The position numbers and the translations under genes were made by a program. Of a stretch of 64,000 nt of DNA, positions 34,950-46,261 are shown piece by piece. Below the pieces are notes generated by a model that ran no database searches, was not told the origin of the DNA, and worked only from the letters and a program-made list of their open reading frames with translations. Positions within the stretch are counted from its first letter, which is position 1, and every line of letters starts with the position of its first letter. Source of the stretch: Allantophomopsis cytisporea (lineage: Eukaryota > Ascomycota > Leotiomycetes > Phacidiales > Phacidiaceae). The stretch covers positions 1 through 64,000 of the forward strand of contig CP103027.1 in NCBI GenBank assembly GCA_024752435.1, in the 5' to 3' direction.

Positions 34950-35494
34950 CTTGAAATAAATTATATGAGCAATAAGAAAGAATCAGAGTAAATAAGAGTC
35001 AAAGGCAACCCGTATGAGATTATTCAAGACAAAGTCGGGCACTTAAATAAGCTTCATATTTGGCGAAGCCAACCAGCTTGTATCGGGAATGCTGAGCTCG
35101 CACACCTCTACGTAGTGCGATCGGAGCGCAGGACCCCGATGGGATACCTCTCTGGGATTAGAGCGACTACCCCGCTATTACCCCACACGTCACCCCAGCA
35201 GTTATGGAAACTCTGGCGACGAGAAGATGATTATAACAAGCCATTATTTTATTAGTCTGGGGTTACCTGCTTGGTCTTTGAATTACGTAGTACAAACCTA
35301 AACATAAATCCCGATATACAATTATGGTAGGTGTGCCTTTAGCTTCGGCTCTCTCTATACCAGACTAGTTCTTGTTCTCAGATATATGTATACGAATCTT
35401 CATACATATTCTGCTTCCTCAAGGTACGCCAACAAATTTAGCACGAATATTCCGGATTTGAAGAAATTTCTATTTGTGTTCTAAATGCATGAAT
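34950..35494. other. Shared divergent promoter of the reductase and polyol dehydrogenase
   Basis: 545 bp between two start codons of oppositely transcribed polyol genes. A TTATTTAAG-type TATA element at about 35043-35051 serves the minus-strand gene. A cluster of CreA-type motifs lies in the centre (35170-35198). No coding frame seen. Confidence 0.7.
35170..35198. promoter_or_regulatory. Three clustered CreA/Cre1-type binding motifs
   Basis: CCCCGC (35170-35175), CCCCAC (35181-35186) and CCCCAG (35193-35198) each match the complement of the Aspergillus CreA consensus SYGGRG. Paired or clustered motifs are what CreA needs for strong repression. They sit about 220 bp upstream of the reductase start and 300 bp upstream of the dehydrogenase start. 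Confidence 0.65.
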
Positions 35495-36719
35495 ATGGCC
35501 GACCAAGTAAGCAAATTCTCGCGAATCTCGGAATTTGCTGATAGTCATGTTTATTTTAGAAGCCACAAAACCTTTCTTTTGTCCTGACTGCCCCAGACAC
35601 GGTCTCATACATCGATCAGCCAATCCCACAACTTAATCCTACCGATGTACTCGTACGCATTGCATTCACAGGCGTTTGTGGCTCTGATGTACATTTTTAT
35701 AAAGATGGTGGAATTGGAGCTTTTGTCTCGAAGTCTCCCTTAGTTCTGGGGCATGAATCCTCCGGAACAATACACCAGATTGGTTCAGCTGTGAAGAGTC
35801 TTGCAGTAGGAGACAGGGTGTGTTTAGAACCTGGAACACCTTGCCGCAGGTGTTCACGATGTAAAGAGGGCAAGTATCAACTCTGTACGGATATGGTGTT
35901 TGCGGCTTCCCCACCATTTCCAGGGACTTTGGCAAAGTACTATTCTTTACCTGAAGACTTCTGCTACAAATTACCCGAAGCAATGACATTGGAAGAGGGG
36001 GCATTGATGGAGCCACTTAGTGTTGCTGTTCATATTGTGAAGCAAGCTGATATTAAGCCCGGCCAGTCTGTAGTCGTGATAGGTGCTGGGCCTGTCGGAC
36101 TTCTTTGCTGTGCTGTAGCGAAAGTTTTCGGGGCTTCATTTGTTCTCTCCATGGATATCAATTCGTCCCGACTGCAGTTTGCTTCTCAATATGCATCAAC
36201 TGCGACTTATCTTGTTCCGGCAACTGAATCATCTCCTGCTACTGTAGCCGCAAATCTCATTGATCTTCATAAGCTAGGTGACGGGGCCGATGTTGTACTT
36301 GATGCATCTGGTGCAGAGTCGAGTATCAGAGCGGGAATACATATAGTTAGACAAGGTGGAACGTACATTCAGGGTGGAATGGGAAAGAGTGATATCAACT
36401 TCCCGATCATGCAAATGTGTATGAAAGAGGTCACTGTCAAAGGTAGCTTCAGATATGGCAGTGGTGAGTAGCATATTCCCCACAACTGTAAGATTCGTAT
36501 TGACTAATATTGATGACAGGAGACTATCAACTCGCTGTTGATATGGTAACACGTGGGAAAATCTCTGTCAAAGAGCTTATCACTAAAAAGGTGTCTTTCA
36601 TGGAAGCAGAAGACGCTATTTTAAGTGCAAGAGGGGGTAGTGAGATCAAGATCTTGATCAAGGGGCAGGATGAATTCTCGAATATCAACTATATCACGAC
36701 TGATCAGTCAACTAATTAG
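35495..36719 (+). CDS. NAD-dependent zinc polyol dehydrogenase (sorbitol/xylitol type, MDR)
   Basis: Three exons (35495-35506, 35560-36463, 36520-36719) with introns of 53 and 56 nt give 371 residues; the first exon codes only MADQ, and an in-frame ATG at 35489 is an alternative. Catalytic zinc residues are C44 (GVCGSD), H69 and E70 (GHES). The structural zinc has C99, C102, C105 and C113 (CRRCSRCKEGKYQLC), all at the family spacing. The Rossmann motif is GAGPVG, and SMDINSSR puts Asp at the cofactor-selecting position, favouring NAD. It would oxidise xylitol, D-sorbitol, galactitol or L-arabinitol to ketoses in the cytosol. Its divergent partner is a ketose reductase, so together they could interconvert polyols and ketoses. 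Confidence 0.9.
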
Positions 36720-37852
36720 GTGCGTCGTCATCAATCATGATGTGGTAACGCCGGTGAAAATTTGCGAGGCCATTGAGAATCTTTCGAGTTTTGATTAAAG
36801 AACTCTCATGATTTTCCTCCCCTCAGTAGGAATAGACTCAAGAGTATATACGCTTACCCATCGCAAAATAAGCTAACTAAGATACCTTATCGCCCGTGCC
36901 TGTGTTAGCAGCTAACCTGGTAGCAAATGCACTTTAGCAAGCTTCATTGTACATCTGGGAAAAGCAAACTTATATGAGAGACACGAATCAAACTAGCAAT
37001 TTCAAAAACCCTCAACTGCAGCAAGTTGATATTATCAAAGAAAAGCTCGTGGACCTTATTAATAGCGTTATCAACGCTGTGTTTTGTCAATTCAGATATG
37101 GGTTGGGATTAATATAATTAAGAAGAGAACGATTTACATTCCCGTAAGACAGTACTGCTGAAAAGGTTCTCGACCAAAATTTATTTAGTTCTTCGCTTTT
37201 ATTTCTTTAGAACTGGATTACTATTCACTCTGGCTTCCCTCGTGATATTAGCTTTTCGGTTATATGAATAACTACTATCACTCGTTATAAAGAATTGAGC
37301 TCGTAAAGTAGTTCCTGGATTCAGGTTTGAATAGGCAAATGCTATCCGACGTTATAGCCTTTATATAAGGTGCGACGATAAAGTAGACTCGACGTTGGAT
37401 CAAACTGCTGATCAAATAGCTTAGTCTAATTAAGAATAATCAACTCAAACAAATTTAATTATAACCTGTATAGATCCAATTTCTTTAACCAACCACAGTT
37501 TAGAAAATTACCTTTAGCAGAGCCGATTAGATACATATAATAGCTGCAGCCGAATACACCTGGCATTCTACCATAACACATTAAACAACTAATGAGCTTT
37601 GTCAGCGATTACCTATTAACCTATAAAGAGATTTGAAACCAATGAATGCCTAATCCTGTGAATTGTGTCCAAAATTGAGATAACTTCCTTTTCTTTTGAA
37701 TCCTGCGACTAAGATGCCCATAAAAACAAGGTTTTGCATGGTCAATGTTTTGAAAATAAGATAACTCTATAACACATCCAATATCTTTCCCATCAATCAC
37801 TTCATTTCTCCCAACGACTCACAACCCTTACCCGAATTTGTACAACTAATAA
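36720..37852. other. AT-rich intergenic region
   Basis: 1.1 kb, mostly TA-rich and free of frames between 36950 and 37650, RIP-like. The last 100 bp form a C-rich leader before the ankyrin gene. Confidence 0.5.
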
Positions 37853-38428
37853 ATGGATATTTCCACCTTATTGCAAGCCGACATCCCGCAAATCGATTTT
37901 GATGGCAACACTTTGTTTTACAAAGCCTTCGTAGCCAGTCACGTCGACATTAAAGTACTGGACAATATTTATCAGCTAGGTATCGATATTGACCAAGCCA
38001 ATCACGCTGGACACACCCCCTTGCATGCTCTTTTCAGCGTAGGATGGTACGAGCCTCATTACCTGGTAGACCGTACCAGGTGGATGCTACAGCGAGTCGA
38101 AGACATCGGCGCGTCGGATGCGGATGGTGTTCGGCCATTGCACTTCGCATCAATGATGTCCAAGTATTTTGTAAAAGAGCTGCTTGCCTTTGGAGCCGAC
38201 CCTTCAGGTAAGACTTCTGAGGGACTCACTTCCTTGCATCAACCAGGGGCTGAGGAAGCCGATCCGCTCGTATATGTGGCCTGTCGGAGAGAGCTACCTA
38301 ATATGGACGTTCTACGCCTGCTAGTAAAGGAGTTGAACATAGACATGAATACCAAGAGTATTACTACAGCGCAAAGAATTGTAAACCTTGAGGAAGAGAG
38401 AGAATATATGCCTTTTGGGGAAGAGTGA
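37853..38428 (+). CDS. Ankyrin-repeat protein, probably 3'-truncated by a stop
   Basis: 191 residues from an ATG in AAATGG context. Ankyrin units are recognisable at about residues 53-63 (NHAGHTPLHAL), 90-118 (DADGVRPLHFASMMSKYFVKELLAFGADP) and 122-132. The same frame goes on after the stop as ALHELATGRHW, stop, ..., SSGVDPEQRNEAGDTPLQAF, another ankyrin unit, ending near 38632. Thus an older, longer gene has been cut by in-frame stops; the upstream part could still be expressed. It could be a relic of an NLR or ankyrin effector gene. No intron, signal or catalytic domain seen. Confidence 0.6.
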   Translation: MDISTLLQADIPQIDFDGNTLFYKAFVASHVDIKVLDNIYQLGIDIDQANHAGHTPLHALFSVGWYEPHYLVDRTRWMLQRVEDIGASDADGVRPLHFASMMSKYFVKELLAFGADPSGKTSEGLTSLHQPGAEEADPLVYVACRRELPNMDVLRLLVKELNIDMNTKSITTAQRIVNLEEEREYMPFGEE

Positions 38429-39283
38429 ATTCCTGAGCGAAATAAGGCACTTCATGAGCTCGCCACAGGACGCCACTGGTGAAATTTGAAATAGGGAACC
38501 CCGTACCTGCTATCTTCAGGGGTTGATCCCGAGCAACGCAACGAAGCTGGTGATACACCTTTGCAGGCCTTTTAAAAAATCACATCGCGGGAGGGTTTTT
38601 CGGATGAGGCAGAGGAAGTACTGAAAGTATGAGATCAAGATATGTTAAGATAGTACTTGTACAACAGATCATGAATCACGTTGTGTAAGGTGAATTCTAT
38701 ATATTTAGTTGTTTAAATACGAGTATTTGTATTATGAGAGGGGTATTTAGTTGAGTGAAAGATATTTCACTATACTTGATACTGGCGTATGTAGACTTCC
38801 AATGAACGAGACAGAAGTCCTATATCGCACACTGGAGATCCTATCTCCACAAACAATATTGTGGGCTGTTCAGAGTATACTGGACACCTTTTTGGCATAC
38901 CCCGACTTTTCTGCAAAAAAATTTCCTCGTTTTTAGTTGCTAAATGTTGAATGGCACTGAATTTGAGGGAGTGGATCACAAAGGTACTGGCGCTGGGTCT
39001 GACAGACCTCGATAGGTAGGAAAACATAGGTAGCGAGGGAAAAGTTCTACTCAAAAATGTTGAGAGCAGAAGGCTCAGATAGGTATGATTACAATATGCT
39101 GAGTTCACTATCATCAGCATACTTCATTCATTCATTCGGCAATGTTAGATATCAATCACATCACCGGAATGTAATGAAGTAGTGTTCGGACTTTCAAATG
39201 CATATAACATCAATTTCAGCATACACAAATTGAAGGATTAAGTATGGAAGAAAATCATCAAGTCGTTAGTTTCTAGTACCAAC
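38429..39283. other. Ankyrin remnant and intergenic sequence
   Basis: 38429-38632 is the stop-interrupted continuation of the ankyrin frame. The rest, to the 3' end of the DUF3431 gene, is AT-rich and non-coding. Confidence 0.5.
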
Positions 39284-41453
39284 TTATCCCACTCTTTGCC
39301 TTATGTCTAGACATTGGCATTCTCTAAGTTCTTTGGGATTACTCCATCTCAAATCGCCCAAAAAGCTTGGACAATCTTTCGCAACCTTTTCAATGTCGTT
39401 ACAACCAAACATGATACTCCATACTCTCTCAACACTGTAACCAAACAGAGGGGCGGAAATTTCATCCACTTTTCCGCTTGTTCCAGGTACTTTGTCTTTG
39501 ACTTCGTGACCCCACCCCACATCTGTTGTCAGAGCTTGCTGCAAATCATTCAAGACTTTGGATGGAACAGATAGCATTCTCTTCCGTGATACTATGAACT
39601 GCGATTTGTAGGTCAGGAGGACGGGTGTGTCCAACGAACACTGAATCTTCTCAAAAGCGCCAATATTTTCGAATAGATATGGTATCACACCATAATGATC
39701 ATTCCACGAATGTCGATCACGTGCTTCAATACATGAAGTAACTTCTGCTGCTGATCCAAGTGATAGAAATCCTCGGCCATGTGAAGGACGTGTATCGCTT
39801 CCTAGAGGCATGAATCCAGTATTGCGTGCTATAAAGCCATTGTTTCCTGAGCACTTTGGTATGAAATAACGGTCTAGTCGACTGAAAAACCCAGCGTTAT
39901 TGTGGATGGCTGCTTGGGTGAACAAAGTATGATCTGCGCTTTGAGCTCCCTGAGTTATGATATGGTGAAGAAATGTCTCAGTTTCTCGCCCACGATTTGG
40001 GAGATACGAAATATGAATTTGGTCCTCCCGAGCCTTTGGAAATTGTATGTCCAGATGGCCTTTGCAGTAGATGAAAATCCGTAGCTGTATACCGCGCTCT
40101 TCAAATATGGTCCATAATCCTCCTAGTAACGTGTCCAGTTCGCTCTGAGGTTCGTCGTAATGTGCGATCACAACATCGACCGTTTGCTCACAAGCAATTT
40201 CCTGTACAGTAATTGTCCGATCTGGTAATTCGAGCATCTGCATACTGCGAAAAACTACCAGCCAGCATGTTACCACGAATGTTGCAAGTATCAAGACTCG
40301 CATATGTTTTTGTCGGATTCCAGGACACCACCGAGGTACCTGATCTGACAGAAATTCTAAACCCTTCTTGTACCCATCGATTGGAATGCTGACAAGTAGA
40401 AACTCCATTAGCCATTCCAGTCTCAGCAAATATTCGCTATGGAAGGCATCAAATGTAATAGACAAGAAGGCTGAAATCGCGATCAAACGCCATTTCTTGT
40501 AGGCGACACTGTCCTCTTGGGGCTTTTCAAGAGGATCTCTATACGGTTGTAGCCAGTGTTCAAGATAGACATCGATCCCCGATGATGCCATCACAACAAC
40601 GGTCAGAATAAGTAAGACTATATAGTTTTCTTGAAGAGACTTGATAGATCCGGGAAGCGATTCCCAGCAGTACCCAATTAATGTCACCACAAAGCCTGAT
40701 AACCCTGCAATTATTTCGGCTTGCACTGGATGGATTTTTGCCGAAATAGATGAGTTTACATCTTCTCTACTGGAAGCCTTTCTCAGAAATAAACCCTGAA
40801 ATAGAAAGGCAATTGGTGTAAAAATAATGCCAACCGGGCTGATGGCTTCGTTTGTGGAGAGATTCAGGAGTGTCCAGATCCCGACGCATATAAGGAATAC
40901 TTCGTGAGAACCTAGTGTATCTGTGCGATCAAACGGTGCAGACCTATGTTCTGAGAGAGATAGAACGATGTTTGTAAGTGGCTAAGCCATTATCAGCATC
41001 TTTGTAGTTCACAAGAGGAGTTCGTTCTAGCATACTGCACCAAGAAGCACTGATGCTAGGCTTGTCTGATGCATGATAGCCTGAAGTAGGCACAATTTCG
41101 CAAGAGCAGAAAAGCAAGAAGTTTCTATCTTGCCTCGAAGCTGTGACCATGTTGAGAGACCCGTGTCTCGACAAGCAAATACTAACAAGAGTGTCCTGAG
41201 TATTTGATATATTTGTGTTATCGTCGTTGCTGTAGCATAGGTTAATAGATCGATAATCAACTCTTGCCGATGAAGTCACATACGATAGTCTAGTTTTGTT
41301 AGTTGTAACTCTCAGTAGCAGTGCTAGGTACTTACGATATTGTCTTTCTTTGATGAGATTCTGCGCGCCCAAATAAAATCCAGATATCAACAGCAATAGA
41401 CCCAGTTCTTTAGCCAGGCGATGATAGCTCTTCAGGTCTGGTACAACCGCCAT
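39284..41453 (-). CDS. Multi-pass membrane protein with C-terminal DUF3431 domain
   Basis: Three exons (41453-41336, 41262-41036, 40981-39284) with introns of 73 and 54 nt give 680 residues in phase. The long last frame has no ATG at its apparent start but continues upstream through hydrophobic sequence to an AG acceptor at 40982, which fixes the structure. The first 380 residues contain about eight hydrophobic segments. The C-terminal 280 residues carry the fungal DUF3431 pattern: VDVVIAHYDEPQSELD, IFIYCKG, LPNRGRETETFLHHIIT and ADHTLFTQAAIHN. DUF3431 is thought to be glycosyltransferase-like because of its nucleotide-sugar-type fold and DE/RGRE residues; no activity is proven. The fusion to so many membrane segments is unusual, since most members have one or none. 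Confidence 0.8.
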
Positions 41454-43011
41454 GATGGTGTAGATGTATTCTATTGTAGCGAGCCAAACTCATTTTGTAC
41501 AGCTTGATCATTTAAATAAATGTCATAGAAGTAATACATCACAAAAGAGATTTTCCAAACCGGCAGGGGCTGTTTCAGAATTTGCGCCTACGCTAATTTA
41601 CGTGAAGGAGGATTGTCTTTCTTACTCATGTTCACTTAGCCCAGATGTCATTCGATACATCGTGTACTTCAGGTAAGTGGAACTCAGAGTGAATCCACTG
41701 ATTTGTGCGGGATGACCCTAGAACTGGGTAAGAAAGACGACAACTTTGACCAAATGACCATCTTCGATGGGTACAGTACAGAGAACATGAACGAAAATAC
41801 ACTTGTAACAATACATTTCATCAGACACACAATATCATGTACCGCACATCCTATATCAAGGTTGAAGATTGAAGCCTCTGCAGCTCGATACGGAGCGGCG
41901 TCTGCGCCAGCGACAACAATGGAAGCAGAATTGTTTCTTTAGGCAACAGCAAAATAGAGCCTCGCATCATGCTTACCTCAAGGATATAGCTAGTTTGGCT
42001 CAAATGATAGACCTTATTCTTACCTCGGAGGCTCACCGACAGAGTGGACCACGACTGTTGGAAGTGGAACCTAGTCGCGGTCCACTTCCGACCGACTTCA
42101 TTGACAGGACAAACGAATTGGTACATAGCCACATTTAGCCGAACTCTTGAAGTGACCTCAAAGTAGAGTAGGAGCAGTTTATTATAGAAAATATTACATT
42201 GCCACCTTCGAAATAGCTTTTGATACTCGTACTCAAGCGAATGTCCAATACCTCACAAGATCAACCCTAGAACAAAATTTCTGTTGCTTGAGAGTTCGGA
42301 CTAACTAGGCAAAGTTTGACGACATTTTAGATGGGCTAACAGAGCCGCTGACAGCCCCTATCGTTGACAAGCTCTGTGGTGATCTTGTCTAAGCGTAGCA
42401 CTATTGCTAATTTGACCCCACAATGAGCCAAAAGGAAAAGTTGTGGCTCTAAGGTCCGCGCCTCAATTGCCGAGACCATTAGCGTCGGTGCATCCTCCGA
42501 GCCTTTTTTATGTCACGAAGCATAGAAGTCATCGCAGCCTCGCTGCTGCCTTCATTAGCCTCATCGATACTACTGCTGTCCCTTTTCTCAGGCTTCAAGG
42601 AAGGCTTATTCGAGTTGAAGTGAGCTTGATATAGGTAAGTAAGGTATTCCGCAATTCCAAGTTTGCTTGTTGAAGAAGTTGATATTCGGGGGGATCATAC
42701 CCTGAAACATCGTAGGATTTTGGGAAATGATTGCCAGACAACACCGTGAACAGCGAAGACCAATCCAACTAATGATGAGCATGTCAATGGCAATATGCCC
42801 GTCTCATACCTCCACGAGCCTGAAGGGTGTGGACAATATTGGGCTTTTTTCTATGCCGGTACGACTAAAGATATGCATCCTGTCAGCTTCAGCTGTTCGT
42901 ATTGAGAGACCTTCGATAACAAGCAGCAGACCAGGTCAGTATCGTGTTTAAACTGCTTCGTATCCAAATTCTCTGTGTTCAGGCCCGTCTTGATCGATCG
43001 TGGAGACACCT

Positions 43012-43071
43012 CTTAGATAAACGACGTGGTACCCGAGTACTTATATCAATGTACCACGTCGTTTGTCTAAG
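43012..43071. repeat. Perfect-stem-like hairpin inverted repeat
   Basis: The left arm 43012-43032 (CTTAGATAAACGACGTGGTAC) pairs with 43051-43071 at 20 of 21 positions around an 18-nt loop. Outer arms TTGATCGATCGTGG (42990s) and CCCACGACGATCAA (43099-43113) pair imperfectly, suggesting a longer foldback of about 125 bp. It may be a small foldback element. Confidence 0.65.
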
Positions 43072-44026
43072 GTTCCTGAGTGACCATGGTCTGAATAGTT
43101 CCCACGACGATCAAACTATAACTCAAAGTAAGCCTGGAGATGCTAGGTGGGACACAACCGATTGCTGGACACGAGTATTCCCATTGCATATCTCAGATGA
43201 TTGTCAATATTGCCGAGACGAAAGGGCAACATTGCTGGTTGACAAACGTCAGGGAATAGGCTTCCCCATATCATTGATGCCTTCGTACAGTAGTCTGATA
43301 AATTGAAGCTTCCAATCATAAGCACGGATACGGACCGCACCAATAAGAGCTTCAGTTTATCGAGCGAAGATCATTCCATTCCAAATCACTCTGCTCTTGA
43401 AATAGGAGATGCACCACCGGAGCGCAGCTTTGCAGATTGCGAATGCTAATACAAGCTACCATCTAATGATCTCATACTCTGCGAAATTGGGATAGCACAT
43501 TGCAGTCACGTAGTATGAATAAGTGAGAATAAGCGCGCATGCGCCTAAGGGTGCGCACTCTTTTATGAGATACTACACATCAATCGGAAGAGATCACGTT
43601 GTTGTTCGATACGTGGACATCTTTCGTAAAATGGTAGATGATATGACCCAGTGGATTGGGTTGAAGAAGGCAATAGGCGCTCGGAGGATCCACCACATCG
43701 CTTGACTTGATCAATCGGGCAGTGGGTCATTGAAATTAGGAATAGAAAGTTTGTAAATCCCCAGTAGACGGCTAATCATTCTCCGCTTCAATTCGATGAT
43801 GGTGATAGACATGGCCAACACCAGACGGATTAGTAGATAAATAAAGACTCCGGATTTATCGTGAACCCTATGTACCGCGTTAATCAACGTTTCCCATCCT
43901 ACATGAATGTTGTAAGTCTGCCTCCAAGCAACAGCTTCTGCCAGGCAGATGTGGCTCATAAGTGCAGTGGGTGCTGTATGCGAATGATTTTTTCAACAGC
44001 GCTTTGGTGAGTGTAGTATAAGAACT

Positions 44027-44266
44027 ATGTACCTTGTGCCACAGCCAATCGCCGACGGTGATATCAGAGATGTGCCGGCTGAAAGCCTCAAGATATCTGT
44101 ATCGGATGATCTTCGACTATCGATAACTTGTGGATTAAATTCAAATCGAGACTCAACGGTCGCAGATTCGCTCAAGTGTTTGTTGGAGAGAAATGCCGAG
44201 CAAGCAGCGGCGTTTCTCATCCAAGAAGAGAGTGACTATGTTTTGCATTCCGACTTCATTATCTAA
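44027..44266 (+). CDS. Unrecognised short open frame, 79 residues
   Basis: ATG-started frame with a soluble, leucine- and serine-rich composition (SLKISVSDDLRLS; LLERNAEQAAAFL). There is no family match and no clear neighbour. It may be a surviving piece of a larger lost gene, because the readable sequence goes on for some codons after the stop. Confidence 0.25.
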   Translation: MYLVPQPIADGDIRDVPAESLKISVSDDLRLSITCGLNSNRDSTVADSLKCLLERNAEQAAAFLIQEESDYVLHSDFII

Positions 44267-44957
44267 AAACCTTCAGAACATGCATTGGTCACGTCCGCCG
44301 AAAGCTTTTCTTCACCACTATTGAACTTCGGGACATTCACTGGACCAATTATGATTCTCAGGAGGTGACAAAAGCTTCAGAAGCTTCTATAGGTGCACTG
44401 ATCTTCTTTTCCACTATAGGAAAGCAAAAGATTCTACAACTTGCACACGATTTAAAGCAAAGAATAATATGGTCGTGGTGCCTGCCCAAGCCATCCCACA
44501 AACGATGGATCTGCGTCGTCTTGCCATAGACCAGCACCATTATGATCAAGTATCGATGGGAAAAAGCAGCTGCCCTAGAAGTCAAAGTTATAGCTATAAG
44601 TTCAGAATGGTGGACTGATGGTTGCAAGCCTTATAAATATCTGAGAGAAAGCTTTGTTCCATCGACATGAAATCGAACGCTAGCCTCTGGCGACAAATTT
44701 CCGACGCGATAGGGTCGTAGCCTCACAAAATTGATGATATCTTTACAATAGATGATGATTATCTTACCAGCATGGCAAAGGCCGCAGAGAGCTCGACCTA
44801 TCTACATCTGGACCTAAAGTATACTAAATAGCGAAAAACAAGTATCTCACGCGCTAGTTGGTGAAACCAGACTCCGCGGAATACTTCAATGTTCAGTTTG
44901 TCCAGGATCTGGAGAGGAAGTTGAACTTAGGAAACACTATCAGATTTCCCCATATGA

Positions 44958-45251
44958 ACAAACTCTTATTTTAGGACGGGCAGTGAGTATGTCTTCAGAG
45001 CCGACAACATAGCGGAGCTGATAGACGTCGTTGGAAAGACTCTGGATTCGACTAACTGGTGCCACTCTATAATGGAACTGTCTGTGGATGGGCCAGAAGT
45101 CGATACTAACCTTATCTTCCACGATGAAATACTGTCATACTCGGAAATTGTTGATAGCTTTCCCGGCCCTCCTGAGCTTGACCGTAGGTCTGTAGGTGTT
45201 ATTTCCACAGAAGTCCAGGCTACCATGTCCTCAAAGCCCCTAGAGAACTAA
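44958..45251 (+). other. Open stretch of 97 codons with an exon-like left edge
   Basis: No ATG at its start, but TTATTTTAG at 44966-44974 could be a splice acceptor. The encoded peptide (GSEYVFRADNIAELIDVVGKT...ELSVDGPEVDTNLIF...) has protein-like composition without low complexity. It is likely the last exon of a decayed gene; family not recognised. Confidence 0.3.
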
Positions 45252-46261
45252 TAAGAAGCATCCATAAATACTATGGTTGCGACAGCCCGTAAATTGAGCT
45301 TTCACATCGGTGTCTTTCGCTACGTGGCAAGAGTCCGCGTTTCTAGCATAAGTATCTCCTGAGCCCATGATTCTCAATTCAAGACTTGCAGCTAGCAACT
45401 AATCTAGACACTCGCGAGCGTTCCTGGGATCATGAGCTCTGCTTTAAACTTGATCGCTATAGGTATTGAATCCTGGGGGTTTCTTCCTTTTCGAACAGTA
45501 GATGATATACAGGAGATTGTTTCATGTTCCAGTACTTGACCTGGCAGCAACGACGCATCTTCATCCTCGACTGAAGTTGCAACACAATCTCATTATTCCC
45601 TACAGAGATCCGAAATCTAACGCGGTATTTTGGCTTGGTCCTGCGACAAGGTCCTACATATTGTAACCTCCGTTTTCCAACCCTACCAGCGCATAATCTT
45701 ATGGACATACCTTCCCACAGACTACAATACAAGACGATGTCCGATAAAGAACCATACTTTCTCAAATCCTTCTAAACCTTAGGATCGATCATGACCTCAA
45801 TTATATAGCTCAAAGAAACAAATTAGTGGAGTTCTTGGAGTGAAGTCAATATATATTGCGTCATAAGAGGAAGCATAGAAGGCAGAATCGCTATAAATGG
45901 CCATTCTTCAGCAAGCATTATCTACTATTATGAGAGAGATATGCAATTCACTGCATTCGCATTGTGAAGGGGATCAGAGATGTCGGGACTGAGAAGCAGA
46001 GTTCATATGTACCTTGAGACTTACTAGCATATGCGGTCAACACCAGACCTCACTTCATTGAAGTATAAGTTCTCACGACTATCTGATTAGGCACTGCTCC
46101 ATTACGCAGTATGTAGATAGCTGCAGAGTAAAATCCTGCTCCCTTTTTCCTCCAATCAATTCGGTACCAATACCCTGCTGCCGAACATTGTAACAGACTT
46201 TGCGTCAAACACCGTGAAATTTCTTCCGTCTAATCCGTCTGATGACCATAGCAGCTACCTT

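Larger units (their letters stand above)
41454..46261. other. Gene-poor, probably decayed 4.8-kb region
   Basis: Many short frames on both strands but none over 140 codons, and none with a family I recognise. Moderate GC content and stretches of about 80-100 open codons in changing frames look like old coding sequence broken by indels. It contains an inverted repeat (43012-43071) and two open stretches listed separately. Confidence 0.5.
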
